Source: Agelaius tricolor
Lineage: Eukaryota; Chordata; Aves; Passeriformes; Icteridae
Reading direction: 5' to 3'
NCBI GenBank assembly: GCA_023055355.1
Contig: JALJCS010000002.1
Span: 85,771,001 to 85,835,000 of the forward strand
DNA length: 64,000 nt
Position numbers and translations under genes: made by a program. Below the pieces are notes generated by a model. It did not search any database. It saw only the letters and a program-made list of their open reading frames with translations, and had not been told where the DNA came from. Of this stretch, positions 23,407 to 36,130 are shown in pieces (the stretch's first letter is position 1; every line of letters starts with the position of its first letter).

Positions 23407-26400
23407 GAGCTTTGCAGACACACAGACAGCTGCTGGTGGGGCAGGGGAGCAGGTTGCACCCACAGGATGTTGAAAGAGGAATGGTGTCTGCCACATTTAC
23501 CAGCCTCACTGTGGCTGCAGGTGATGCTGCAGGGTCAGCTCTGAGTGTCTCACATGAAACAAACCTCTTCTGCTTAAGCTTTATGTTTGCAGAGGAGTGC
23601 ACTGAGGCAGGATCTTTGCAGTGTGCCTGTGAGGGATGTGGGGAGTAAAGACAAGCCAAAGTAAAAAGCACACTACAGCAAAAAACCAGCTCCCAGTCTC
23701 ATCTCAGAGTTTGGTTGTGGCAGGGAAGGAGGAAGCAGTGCTTGTGTTATCAATGATAAGGTGTGAGCCAATACTTGCTTACTTGCCAGAGCTCCTCAGA
23801 GAAGAGTTTCTCTGCAGTCCCACAGTTTCAGCCTTTAAACTTCAGAGTGCTGCTGCATTATCCCCAAACCCAAACTGTTGTAAGTATGACCTGTGATCTT
23901 CATCACCCAACACCCTCACTCTGCATCTCATCTTGCAAGAAGATTCATTCCAAGATGAGGACCATCTTACTCCCTTGGTCCCCAACTCATATGTCAGGTC
24001 ATTCTTTGATGAGCTGATCACAGAGAATTAATGAACCATATCCATATGTATGGAAACCTGGGAAAGCAGGGAAAGATGAATGGTTTCTACGGTCGCATAA
24101 AATTGCCTTGGAGCAGGGTTCTTCCCCTGATGCAGCATACAAAATGATTTGAGGGTTTTTCTATTTGCTTCTGGTTCTTCTACCCACACAGCTCTTTTAC
24201 TGTGACCCCAGCAAACAGTGTCTGGGGATGGAGATTGAGCTGGGCATAGACTAAAGGCAAGTCCCAATCTTCTCAAAATACCAAACCTCTAATCATACCC
24301 AACATTAGTGCCACACTTCATATTTGAAAACTTGATTGGTCTGTAACTGGCTGCTGAACACTGAAAATGGGGGTCTTTACACAGATGATGGTCTTTTGAA
24401 AAATGCATTTCATTAATTTACTTTGACTAAATTTAGTCTGACACTGAGACACAGTAATGAAAAGAAAAATAAATATATGGATCAATATTTACTTATACAG
24501 TCCAAGCAATTACTGTGTATTTGAGAGGTTCATTTTTCCATCTTATAAGTTAATTAGCATGGAGAATTAAAAAATAGCTAGATTCACTGCACCAGTCCCT
24601 GACAGCAGTACAAGTTTTGTATTGAACAGGAATAATATTTGGGTGTAAAAACTTTCCCTATAAAGTCAGAAACCATCTTTTACCTGTTCTCTGGCAACGT
24701 AATTCAGAGTGCCAATGAAGACAATGTAATGTCTTCTCTTACAATGCAAGATTAACATAAAAACTATCATGTAAACCTCTCTATCTTTACGTGTGTGTGT
24801 GTTTTAGGCATGATTTTGAGAAGTGCTGGACACGGGCTTCTTTTCAGTACTGGAAGCTAATGGGGCTTCTCCTGGATAACATAATTGTATGCTCTCATGT
24901 AGCATAACTGGGGGGGAGTTGGTTGGGTATTTTTAATGAAGAATTTTTAATGAAGATATTTAACAACTGACCCATAAACCCACAGCTTTCTAGTTAGGAG
25001 CAGATGAAGTAGACCACTGCTCAGGAAAGCAGTTATGCACCTGAAGAAGAAACTGAGCTTCTTGAGTGCTTAATGCTCTGCATTTGCTTGGGTGAAAAAG
25101 GCTCCAAAGCACTTGTGTTGATTTTAGATCATGAAATGTTCTCCATTGTGAGACAATGCTATTTAATGCATTGATAAAAGGTATTCTTTATCCCTTGAAC
25201 TGATCTAATTCCTCACTGCTTTTATATTAATGTGGCTATGTGGAAACACGTGAAGATGCAGATAATGAAAGTTTGTCTTTTCTCTGCATTTTTCAAGAGA
25301 TAGCAATTTCTAGGCTAAGTTGACAGAGTTGAGTGCTCTGAGACTCCTGACCAGTCCAGCCTGTGGATGGGATTTGAGGTGGGTGTCATCATGCTGCTGA
25401 CAATATCTAGAGTTTACATTGACCCTGACCCAATTAGGGTGTTCCCACTGCAGGCTAACCTTGAGTAAAGTGGAATTGATCTAGTGTGGGCTGTTAGATG
25501 GGGCATAAATCCAAGCATAACTGCCAAAGAGTTGGGTTTCCAACAGTAATGTGGTTGGTTGTGACTTGGAAAGCCTGCTCCTTCACTAAGCAGTCACAGT
25601 TACAAGTATAGGGATTTGAGGTACCCTGGAGAAGAAACTAAAAGAAAGCCAAGGACAAGTGGAGGTCAAGGAAATATTTCTCTGAGAAATAAAGAATCAG
25701 CTCCTGCACTTAATTTCTTACTTTCATGTATATGACTAAAACACCTCAGTAATATTAAAAATGGTGCTCAGTGTGATGTATAGCTTAATAGTATCTTTAA
25801 TCAGTAGAAGCTAGACTTAAATAAATTTTCAGTTCATGGATTATTGCTGGACCATGTAAGTTGAGGAGAGAGGTTTTCTGCTGCCAAAATTTATGACTTA
25901 TCCAAAGTCAGCAGAATAGATAAATTGATGTATGCCTTATCTACAAAAAAGAATGTGATTGGGATGAATTCCCAAACAGGTGATTATGTGAATGATGCAA
26001 AAGCCAAGAGGTATGTACACACTGAAGGAAGAGCAGATTGGTTTTGGCCCAGGTTCAGCAAAGGCACTCCCGCAAGTAAAAAGTAGTTACTATGAAACAG
26101 ATCCAGTGTCAGAAAAATGGAATAATCACCTGGAATTCAGCCCAATTAGTTTCTGTAAGTTCTCATATTCTACATGTACCAGGAACGTAATGGAAGTGAC
26201 ATTTGATAACATTTTATCTCAGCCTCAGTCAGCTGGGGCCTGTGCACACAAATAAGGAGCGGAAAAGAGTGAAGCAAGAACATTTTTACTTTTTTTTTTT
26301 TTTTTCAGATCAACCACAGAAGTCTGTAGGTGTCAAACCTCATAGCTTTTCAAAAATGGCATTCTCATTAATTCTTCTTTTTTCTATTTAAGAATAGAAA

Positions 26401-27035
26401 CACTCTGTTAGTAAGGTAAATGGGCTCATTTGCATTGTTAAGCAGTACTTTGAAGTGTTTTTAGTACCTTTTCATAGAAAACAGAAACTTAAAATGAAGA
26501 GAAAAAAAATCCTTTCCCAGCAAAGGCTAATTGATTAATTCTTTGCTTGAATAATAGCAAAACAAGAGAATCCATTATGGTCAGATTCAGAAATGGCATA
26601 CATCACATTCTGTTTAAGCAATTTATACTACAAGTATTTGTGTGTAATAGCATGCAGTTATTATTTAATTTCAGTGCTGATACAAGAGGGTTAGGATGAG
26701 GTTGCAAAACCTAACACTTCATACAAAGAGGGATAAATCGAGAGTTTGAAATTTTAAGAAATAACTAAATCAGTTCTAGAAGGAGGTGGGTATTTTTAGG
26801 CCAATGGGAACTAATGGAGAAGGGGTCAAAAGGGAATGGCCAATCCTTATGGAGTGGTCCTTGCTTACTGGCACTGTCGTCACCCTGTCACTTCTGCCAC
26901 ACAACCTTAGGGTTCACAGGATGCCAAAGAGCAGATTTCCCTTCAGATCTTGGCAATCCCTCAAGGTCAATGTGCCAAAACATAGTTTTCCTCTCCAAAT
27001 AAAAGTTTGTTGGTAAGAAAGCATTGTCTGTCAGA
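23407..27035. other. Unique non-coding DNA
   Basis: I see no gene or interspersed repeat. A T-run of 16 bases followed by CAG at 26290-26308 looks like a 3' splice site, but I find no matching exon features after it. Open frames are 60-105 codons and overlap on both strands. Confidence 0.5.
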
Positions 27036-27609
27036 AAGATATTGCCCAATCAGTCCTGCCAACGTCATTTTGCCTCTGCATGAAGCAGCGTGTCCCAGCT
27101 TTGGCCAGGGATGCAGGAAAAACACAGCAGGCTGGAATTTGCTGCCTGTTTTTGCAATGTCCCTGCTGCAAACTCCCAGCCTGTAATGCAAGTTTCCCTG
27201 CACACCTTCCATTGCAGTCATCTGGCTCTGCTGTCAGCTTCCTGAAGAGCACAGCATGGGTGCATGCTCTTGGGTGGGTCAGGAAGCTGCATGGAGAAGC
27301 ACAGAGGCAAACCACTGCAATTCAGCACTTCTGGCCTCTCCAAGAAAAGCAGCATCTTCCACTGTGTCTTCATTTCCTGCATACATGTCCTGACTCTCCA
27401 TGCCACCCTTCTGCACTCCTAAGGGGAAGGTTCTACAGCTCATATCACAGCACATCTTTCTGCAGCCTTCCAGTCTTCCACTGCAGCTACACCAGCCTGT
27501 CCCAGTTAAGCCAAGGAATGCACCCCACAACACCTGCAGATGCAGCGAGTGCAATTTGAGGTGTCTTGCTGGTCCTTGCATGAAACATCTTCCTTGTACT
27601 TCGCCATGA
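27036..27609. other. GC-richer block with long overlapping open frames
   Basis: Composition shifts to C-rich and G-rich relative to the flanks. A 159-codon ATG frame runs at 27080-27559 on the plus strand. Frames of 84, 94 and 100 codons overlap on the minus strand. The 159-residue product is Cys-, His- and Ser-rich without a recognisable domain, signal peptide or repeat. The frames are probably open because stop codons are rarer in this composition. I cannot exclude an exon, a non-coding RNA or a diverged LTR-type repeat. Confidence 0.35.
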
Positions 27610-28713
27610 TGGATGATTCTGGCTATTAAATTCAGAGGTGTGAACGAAAGAGCAAGACCTAGACAAGGAAAAGCAGAGCTTTTGCTAGATTTAATTGCAA
27701 ATTAATATTATTGCAAAACATTTAATTGCTTCTTACTGTGATTTATCAGAAAAATTAAAGGAAAACTGAAAAATATTCTAGCAACAGCAGGAAAGAAGGC
27801 ATACAGGGAAGCAGGTTATATGTAAGTTGTATAAATGTACTTGATCTTCAATAACTCATTAACAACAGTGTCATACTGTTTATTTTCTACTGTAGCTGTG
27901 ATTTTTAGGATTATGCCTATCAATATTTATTCTTGTTTAACAGAAGGCAAACATCCGGTCAGCCCTGGCAAATGCTATCCCGTGAATGTCAATTTCATTA
28001 CACTTTAGTCACAGAACAAACGTTTGGTTTCTAACAGGAAGGTGAAAGTACAAAATGGGGAGAGCTGGTAACCACTGTGCCTAATGCCATGATAATTAAT
28101 CTGGTACAAACCTATGAAGTTCTTAGAGATCCCAGTTATCTCCTGTCAATGTAAGGAGCAAAATTTCTGTTCCTGTCATGGAGATAGACTTAGCTTTTAC
28201 TAGAAATGAGGGCTCTATATGGGACCATTTCATAGATTGGCAAAAGCACCTGTAGAAACAGATTTTTCTGCAAACTGCAGTTTCTAGATGAGGTTCCTCT
28301 TTCAGACAACTCATCTTGATGTTGCTCAATGGGGTTGAAATACTGAGAAGCAATTTTGACTTTTTCAGTGTCATTTCTCTGAAAGTCTCTGCAGGCAAGA
28401 CCCTGAAAGTCTCCTGCCTTTTTCTGTCATATTGCTACTCAGGACTGCCTGTAACTCTGTAGGTTCTGATATCAAGAGCTAATCTAAATTAGCTCTAGAT
28501 ATCTAAAAACTCTAAATATGACTATATATTTTAAAATAACAAAGCTAACCAGCATGTATATCAGATGGAGGCTAATGAATATGAGACACATTTGCCAGAG
28601 TAAACTGAAGAAGGGTTTAAGGGGTACTCTGTAGACTTGGCTGTATGCACAGTTTTATGATGCTGTGTATCTTCGTAGCATTTGAAACAGTCACAGTGGC
28701 TTTATCCTCACAG
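27610..28713. other. Unique non-coding DNA
   Basis: The sequence is A+T-rich with no gene or repeat recognised. The only open frame above 90 codons is at 28123-28398 on the minus strand, and it has no recognisable features. Confidence 0.5.
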
Positions 28714-28868
28714 CCCCCTGGGATGCAGCAAAGATCTACCAGTCCTGTGGGGGCTGGGGAAAGAGGAGACACCAGACAAGGTGGCCTGAGGACCTGCGGG
28801 GTCGCACACGGCATCAGGCGCTGCTCGCGCCTCTCTGCGCGCCCCACAGTGCTCCACCAAAACACAAT
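28714..28868 (+). other. CpG-dense patch; candidate exon of 155 bp
   Basis: This segment contains about eight CpG within 60 bp (28795-28855), while surrounding DNA is CpG-poor. It is bounded on the left by TTTATCCTCACAG (acceptor-like, ending at 28713) and on the right by GTAAGC (donor-like, from 28869). One plus-strand frame is open through it (28645-28872). An overlapping minus-strand frame is also open at 28617-28892, so the reading direction is not decided. The protein in either frame is not recognised. This is a candidate only. It could instead be a small CpG-rich insert or chance. Confidence 0.25.
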
Positions 28869-28929
28869 GTAAGCTCTCTTTCTGTGAAACACTTAGGGAT
28901 GGGTAAATCACAAAGACTCTGAGAAGCAT

Positions 28930-29172
28930 GCAACCCAAACCTCCCCAGATGCAACTTGAGGCTGTTTCCTCCTGTCCTAGCACTTGTTGCTTAGGAGAAG
29001 AGGCTGATCCCCACCTGGCTACACTCTCCTTTCAGTTGCACAGAGAAATGAGGTCCTCCCTGAGCCTCCTTTTCTCCAGGCTAAACACCTCCAGGTCCCT
29101 CAGCAGCTCCAGACTTGTGCTTCAGATCCTTCACCAGCTTCATTATCCTTCTCTGGATATGCTCCATCATGT
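28930..29172 (-). mobile_element. CR1 LINE fragment, minus strand, truncated at both ends
   Basis: Reverse-complement CR1 landmarks occur in order: ATGCAACTTGAGGCTGTTTC near 28950, AGGAGAAGAGGCTGATCC near 28995, GAGCCTCCTTTTCTCCAGGC near 29060, and TTATCCTTCTCTGGATATGC near 29142. The last part of the element's 3' UTR, including the terminal repeat, is missing at the left edge, which is unusual for a CR1 copy. It was probably removed by a later deletion. About 240 bp remain. Confidence 0.88.
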
Positions 29173-32100
29173 AAATGGTGGCAAAAATAACAAGGGGCTT
29201 TCTAGGAAAGCCTTTCCAGAGAGGAGACATAAGCATATGTTGAAGTGAGGCTAGTCTGACTTCAGGGATTTAGAGTAGCTTATTATGGTAGAATTGTATA
29301 AATAATGGTATCCAAGGTACAAATCATTAATAGTTTTTTTTAAGTCTTTAATTTATTTTTGGGATTTGCCAATACTGTTTCTCTGTCTTATATAAACTTT
29401 ATGCTATTCAGGGTAGGGGATTCTTATAGTCTGTTGCATGGATTGTACTTAGTTGAAAAACTAAGCAAAAAGAAGATTCATGTCTTTGCTTCCTATTCTG
29501 AATATTAAAAAAATACTTAGATAGATGCAATAATGTGAAAACTGATATTAAAGTGAGGAAAATATTCAGCATATGTATTCATCTCAGGATGATTTTGACC
29601 CCAGGAAAGTATTTGATTATGATAGATGAACTATATTGCCACTCATGTTAATATAGTAGTGTCTAATGATTTTTTTTAAAGTATTCATTTTAACACTGCC
29701 AATGTTTACTTAGCAGGACATTAATAACAGCAGGATATTTATCATATAGGAAATGGCTAATGAAATCTGCTTCAGCTGTCAGTGGATGTTTATGTTTCAA
29801 GGCTGCACTGGATTGTTTATGTACAATATAGGGGAGAATGGTAGGGTTTTGTTGACTAATAATAAGAGGAAAATTAAATGGCAATTATTATGGCTTTTAT
29901 TATTATTTATATTACATTAGAACTCATTTGGGCTTCAGATCAATGCTAGAAGCAGCTCAACTCTTTGCTGAAAGATTTAAGGATGAGACAAAATATATTT
30001 GGTAGTGGTGGGACACAGGACTGGGACCAAAAGCTGTGCAGCTTTGCAGATAAGCTGATTCACTGCCTACTGCTCCTCTGGTGAACCCTCCTGCAAGTAG
30101 TCCCTAGGATTTGATATATCTCTTTTTAATGCATGAAGCTTATACAATTTCTGCATATTCTTAAATTCAACAGTTAAATCAGGGCCAAACTGCATCCCCT
30201 AGTTGATGGTTTCAGAAATGCTCTACTAATTCTTAGAGTTTTCTCCCAATGGCTACTTCAAATTGGATGCAAATGTCACAACTTTTAAGCAAAACTTACA
30301 CAGCTTCTGGGACCTTTTCCCCCTAACAATTGGACCCTATAGTTTGAACAACAGCGATTTAAAGGATTTCCTTTTGAAAAGCACAAATGCCTTTCCAATT
30401 TATAAAACAAATCAGGCATTTGAAAATTATATTTTCCATCTTCCTTTGCAAGTCTGAGATCATCATTTGAGGTTTTCCTTCCTTTCTTGCAAAAAGCTTA
30501 AAGTGGTACATTCTTGTTGCAAGGACATGTGAGAGCTGCCAGATTGCATCACAACAGGGACAGGCATGAGTGCGGAAACAAGATGAGCTGGGGAGCTGCA
30601 CCAGTCTCTGGTTGTCCTTCACCAGCCCTAGGCTTGCTCTTCACAAATATTAATGCCTCCCACTGAAAAAGTGCATAGTTTGTGGTCAGGATGCAAATGT
30701 GGAATTTGATCCAGCATGCCACTGACAAACCTCCAGTGATCTACCCTTTCATCTTTTTATATGGTAAAAAGAAATTATAGATTGAAATCAATAGAAAATT
30801 ATGTTACTCTGGTTATCTTCATGAAAAGGAAAGTGTGTCACCATGGCAAAATATTTCCCTTTGTTAGTTACTCCTAAAGAATGAAATGAAAATTCCAAAG
30901 GCAATTCTCTTCCTCATTTTTCCCTTGCCTGGAAATCCCTGGGAGTACAGAATACAATTCAGAAATGCTAAAACCAACTTCTGCTGCATCCCTGCAACTA
31001 CCTCCAAAGTCAATAGGAGTCACGGGTGCACAAGGAACTGACTTCCCCATCAACACACTGCAATTTTTAACCATTATTAAATTTAAATCTCTCTAGCATC
31101 AATATTTATTCCTGCTAAATATGAAGGATGTTTAGACTTATGAGTCACCAATTCTTTTCCAGTTAGCGCTTGTTCTACAAATTCCACCCTTGAATGGAAC
31201 TAGAGATTTATACATGATAGCAGCACACAAAGTCAACTGCTCGGAACAGGCAACAACAGAATAACAACTGTGGGGATAAAAACGTGCACCAGTCAGAGCC
31301 TGAGCGCCCCACTGTTGTTTCTCTGCTGTTGGTTTTGTAGCAGGCGTGAATGGTAAATCACAAAGAGTGTGAATGGGTACAGCAGGATTTGCTCACAATT
31401 TGTTCCATGCAAGGTCGAGGTTGCCATGGGAAACAGGAAGCATTTTTCGGGCACTCCCACAGCTATAAACTGTTGCCACCGTATTAAGGAGCGGCAGCAC
31501 CCTGCATTTCCTTCAGCAGAAGGCAATGAATGAGCTGACCGCCAAAAGTGCCCTGGGTGGATGATGCTTTTCCCCCACTTTCACTTCTTACTTTGGATGC
31601 AGCTCAGGATCCTGGTAAAGACAACAGGCAGCCCTTTGCTGTAAGGCTGTAAGTTCAGTCTAGTTTCCAGTGAATGCAAGGTCTGCATAATAAAAACCCA
31701 CTTTACAAAGTGCCATGGTAGTCAGAAGGCTGGAAAGGAATTGCAGAGGCAGCTGAGAGACAGCTGGAATCCAACAGCCAGGTTGTATTCTTAGCACATG
31801 TTATTTGGTGAGAGATTGCACACAAGGAAAAGACAGCTCTCAGTGTGATTGTAGCACAGATCAGTGGCTGCCAGCCCAAAATGAGGGCCTTTGTCACTTC
31901 AGGAAGGGTGAAGTGACACTATGGTGAAGATATGATAGCTTTCCTGTTTCTCAGGATGAATATTCCCTCACAGCACTTCTGTAACTTTGGGTGGTGACTG
32001 CACCAATGTGCTGGGAGCCTCTTTGATCAGTGAAGATACCTTATTCCAACAGGTACCTCTGTAATCCTGATCTGGGACAGCAGAGTGAGAAGTGACTAAC

Positions 32101-34356
32101 AGCTGGCTGAAAAGGTAGCAGGTGAAACAGGAGCAGGCAGCAGCACATGCTGCGTCTCCTGAAGGACTGAGAAACAGAGTTGAAGAGTTGCACATAGGAA
32201 ACACAGAGGCACACTTTTAGATAGTTTAAGAAGCCTTGCTTCTTATTTCAAAGATCAAACCTTGTAAAAGCACTGTAAAATCTGTGTGGAAAGGTATGGT
32301 TCTCCAAGCCAGAGGAACAGAAATAGAAGCCCTACAGCTGCCATAAATCTCTTGCTTCCTAAAGTGGTCCCCAAAGGTAAAGATAGATGCTCACAAGCAG
32401 GAAATTTCATGTTGCAATTGTCTTTATATAGTCAAAGGCATCACTTTCCCAGGTCAAGATAATATGCCTTGAAGAAATAAAGCATTTTCTCCTACTTTAT
32501 CTTTTCTATAGTCCTCTTCCTTTCTGTGCTCCTCCCTGAACTGCCAGATATTTTTCTTTCCTGGTAGTTTGGCTTGAGAGACAACGTATTCTCACATGTC
32601 TGCTACTGAAAAAACAGGGTATAGCTGTCCCCAAGGAATAGTCTTACCTGAATATGGCAATAGCTGGAAAATGCTGCTGCAGACAACTGAGTGACATCAT
32701 TTATTGCTTAGCCTTGATGAGGTTGTTCTATAACAAGTGCAGAATCCTACTTTTAAGAGTATATAAGTTTTCTGCAGTTTTTCCTCATAACTGTGAGGAG
32801 ATCATATGCTAACTGTATCCTTCACCTGCAAAACAGAGTTGTAGACTAATATAGGAAAGGAGAGGAATACAAGGTATTTATTACTTAGTATCTATCAATC
32901 CTAGAAATTAAGCAGAACAGACGTTGATTTCCACCTGGGTACTTTAAATCAATTAAGCTTCTCATGGTGAAAAGACTTAATGAATGAAAACATCCTCAGT
33001 GCTAATTACCATGTCTAATACAAATCAGAACAACAGCAGAAACAGCCCCTTGGAGATAACACATCTACACAGAGCACACAGATACAACATTCAAAGTTTT
33101 GTTTTCTCCATCCTACTCCTTATTTATACCTACATGGAAACAGGCACTGTGTTCTTTCCTTGCAGCTGATAGACTCTCAGAAGGTAACAGCACCAATATA
33201 CCAAGTTCTCATTCCACTTATAATTGCAATCATATCAGCTCTGGATGTCAGGGAGAACCCTGCTGATCAGCCACTCTGCACCACAGCTGATTTCTTTTCA
33301 GTAAATCCTTCCTTATAAGTCAAATAAAGATTTCAGGAAAGAAATGTCAGTGAAGAAACTTCCTTCTAAGTAGATTATTCTTTCTCTGATAAAAGTTTTA
33401 TTTTTCTGAGTTATTCTTTATTTAGCCCATGAACACAATCTAAAAAGCACTTTCTCTCTTTAAGGTGGAAAAATCATTCTGAAGTTGCACAACAGCCACA
33501 GAATGGTACAGAAAGAGCTGATGCTGGATCCCTTGCACTTAACAACCCACATCATTCAGCAGCCACTGCACTTCCTTTCCTTTATCTGTGCACCTACTTC
33601 CCACTGAGAGTGTGAGTTCGTGTGAGTTTGAGATGCATCTGGGAAAAAAACAATCTTTCTTCTTTGTGCAACAGATTAGAAGCTTTTTGCTCATCAGCAA
33701 AGAGAGGTTGTTTCTTCCACTTGGCTAACAATAGAGCTGGTGGGCTGAAGAGGGCAGTTAATCTGCTCTGACTGCTGCAGCTGTGTGGGAGCACACAGGG
33801 GCACAATGCCCTCCTGTGAGGAGATTTTGACTCACTGAGGCCAAGAATAAATGTTTAGACAATGCTGGCTTAGAAATTTTTGGGGGTATATTTTTTGTTT
33901 TGGGAAATAATCTAAACTGGCACTGAAGGCTGTAGCATGTTTAGTCAGTTAAAGGCATGGGGAGGAGAGTTTGCTTTTCCAGAATCCATTAGAAATCTTG
34001 TGCAGATGGTTCTACAAGAAATGACAAATCTTCAGAAAACATTATTTAAATAATCATTTTGGTACAACTGAATTGAATAGAAGGACAGAGTGAAGCCAGC
34101 TGAGCTCAAGTGCATTACTACCCATGAGGTTGCACAAGAGCTACTGCCCAGGCTCCTGGGTCATTCCAGAGAAACTCTTCCTTGGGTTCAAACAAGCAGT
34201 GAAAGGAAAGGGACAATCTGCCCTTTAAAGGTGCCTGTCTCTCTATTTACTGGATAGGGACCCTGCAGAACCAGCTTAGATTTAGTCACTTTGGTTTAGC
34301 TGAAGTTTACATTTTCAGAGTTTATTACAAATAAGGTCTAAGTGATATTTTCACCT
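29173..34356. other. Unique A+T-rich non-coding DNA
   Basis: No gene or repeat is recognised. The stretch at 29650-29935 is A+T-rich with many TAAT-type motifs and an E-box-like CAGCTG, and might be a conserved non-coding element. Open frames of 60-87 codons elsewhere look like chance. Confidence 0.5.
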
Positions 34357-34379
34357 CCCCCCCCCCCCCCCCCCCCCCC
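34357..34379. repeat. Homopolymer run of 23 C
   Basis: There are twenty-three consecutive C on the plus strand, equal to poly-G on the minus strand. It is G-quadruplex or i-motif capable and likely to be length-variable or misassembled. Confidence 0.95.
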
Positions 34380-35030
34380 TTCTCTTTATCAGGGCCAAAT
34401 CTCTTTTTCTCTGTCTTGGCTAATATATTTTTCAATCAAGAAATCTGTTGCCCAACAGTGACTAGTCCTACTTCACAGTTTTCCTCCAATTCCCTAAAAT
34501 TCATCAAAGTTTCGTCATATCCTCATTCAGGTTTTCTCAGAAACATGACTCATCACTGAAGAATGTTCTGGTCATTAAAAAGATTAGGACATAATATTTT
34601 CTTACACTTTTGTGGCTCTTTTCTCTTTTGAAGAGAAAATATTTTAGGAAAGGAAGCTTCCCTGCTGATTGCAACTGCTCAGCTTTCCCGTATTTCTCCT
34701 TTTTTTGCTACAACAGTTACTCTAATTCAAAATTTAAGCCAAGCTTCTTTACAGAAAACTTTGATGCTGCAAAAATATTTTGCTAAGAAACACCATTGGA
34801 AAACTGAAAGGACAAATCTTCCTTTGTCCTTCTTAAAACAGAGACAGGAGGCTGATAGATAGTTGTAAGTAATGCCCTCTGAGAGCTTTGAAACAAGATT
34901 TTCATCTGATCCACTGCTCTCATCTGATCCACTGCTGACCACAAAAAGAAGAAGTGACAGCAGGGACTTTTCCACACTGGCCTGCAGCAGCTGGGTGGCA
35001 GGCACAAGCACTGTTCCACAGCTCATTTTT
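34380..35030. other. Unique non-coding DNA
   Basis: No gene is recognised. A tandem duplication TCATCTGATCCACTGCTC / TCATCTGATCCACTGCTG sits at about 34902-34937. It accounts for the repeated phrase in the open frames that cross it. Confidence 0.5.
34902..34937. repeat. Short tandem duplication (18-bp unit, two copies)
   Basis: Two adjacent copies of an 18-base unit starting TCATCTGATCCACTG differ only at the last base. It is a minor local duplication. Confidence 0.8.
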
Positions 35031-36130
35031 CTGAGCACACCATGGAGCTCACCCTCAGACTTTTCTTCCTTCTGCAACTTGCACTGCAAGTCTTTTCCTC
35101 AATAATTCTTTGCCTTTTCTTAAAAGGAATCTGATTTATTATCAGAGAATCCCTAACAGCACAAAAATCTCCCCTCAAGCTTTCCCTCCCTTCATGCCAA
35201 GTTCTTAGCCTTGCTCCTTTTTCTCCTGCTCCTTTCACTGGCTCTCCTCCCATGCCTTGCAGCCAGCACCTTTGAAGAAATACTCATCCTCCTCCACCTC
35301 GCTCATTCCCCTGGCTGTTCCTCCTGCTACACAATGGTGCCCATGCACTGAGAGCTGCTCTCCTTCAGTGAACTCTGCTTGTCCTCACATACCCTCAGCA
35401 CCCTGGGCTTCCATTCAGTCACCTTTTCTCTGTGTGAGGAACATGGGTTCAGCTGGTGCGCGCAAGTTCCCCCAAGTCTGGATGCGAGGCAGGGTGAGAT
35501 GGAGTATGGACACTGGCTGTGCAGCTTTCATGGACCTGAAGGAGCTTGTGCAGCTGTAACCCTTTCATCAGAATCACTGGTGTTCCATGTGTGACACTGT
35601 GGCTCTGTAATGCTCTTGTTCAGACTCTCCTCACTGCCTCCTGGGTTCCTGCAAGCCCTTCCCTGCTTTATCAGAAACGCCTTTTCTGATCTCCCATCCC
35701 TTGCCTCGACCCCACAGGGGCCTCATTCATTCCCTCATTGTCACACAGGTTTCCCATATGTGTTCTTACCTATTCCACTGTCTCCTGTTCTCCCTAATGC
35801 CCATTTTCACTCCAAGTGGCAAGGTTTTTTATGTGCTCCTCATGTTACACCTGCTCCAGCCAGACATGATAGGGCTCCTGTCTCCTCTCACAGATGTCTC
35901 CTATTTCCACTTCCACGATTCTGTGCAGTTTCTGTCCTATATTCCACTTACAGTCACTTCTCCAGATGGACTTTACCTAATGCAGCACAGTTGTCCAACC
36001 CTCTGCTCCTCATTCCCTTCTATGTCACTCCCCAGGTGACCCTGGATAATGTTCTCCTTTGTTTCTAAGACCCTCTATCTCCACATCCAGCCTGCCATCC
36101 CTCCCCTGTACTGCTACAACTTCCCCACTC
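35031..36130. other. Pyrimidine-rich block with overlapping open frames
   Basis: About 1.1 kb on the plus strand is strongly C+T-rich, unlike its flanks. A 152-codon ATG frame runs at 35610-36068 with a 112-codon frame overlapping at 35701-36039. Frames of 100 and 71 codons lie at 35257-35559 and 35379-35594. The predicted peptides are rich in Pro, Leu, Ser, His and Phe, as expected from CT-rich DNA in any frame. No domain is recognised. It could be a diverged repeat, an untranslated transcript region or simply a strand-biased patch. Confidence 0.35.

Noticed and set aside
26290..26308. T16-CAG resembling a strong 3' splice site
   Set aside because: No plausible donor, branch context or recognisable exon could be paired with it; T runs followed by CAG are common by chance in such DNA.
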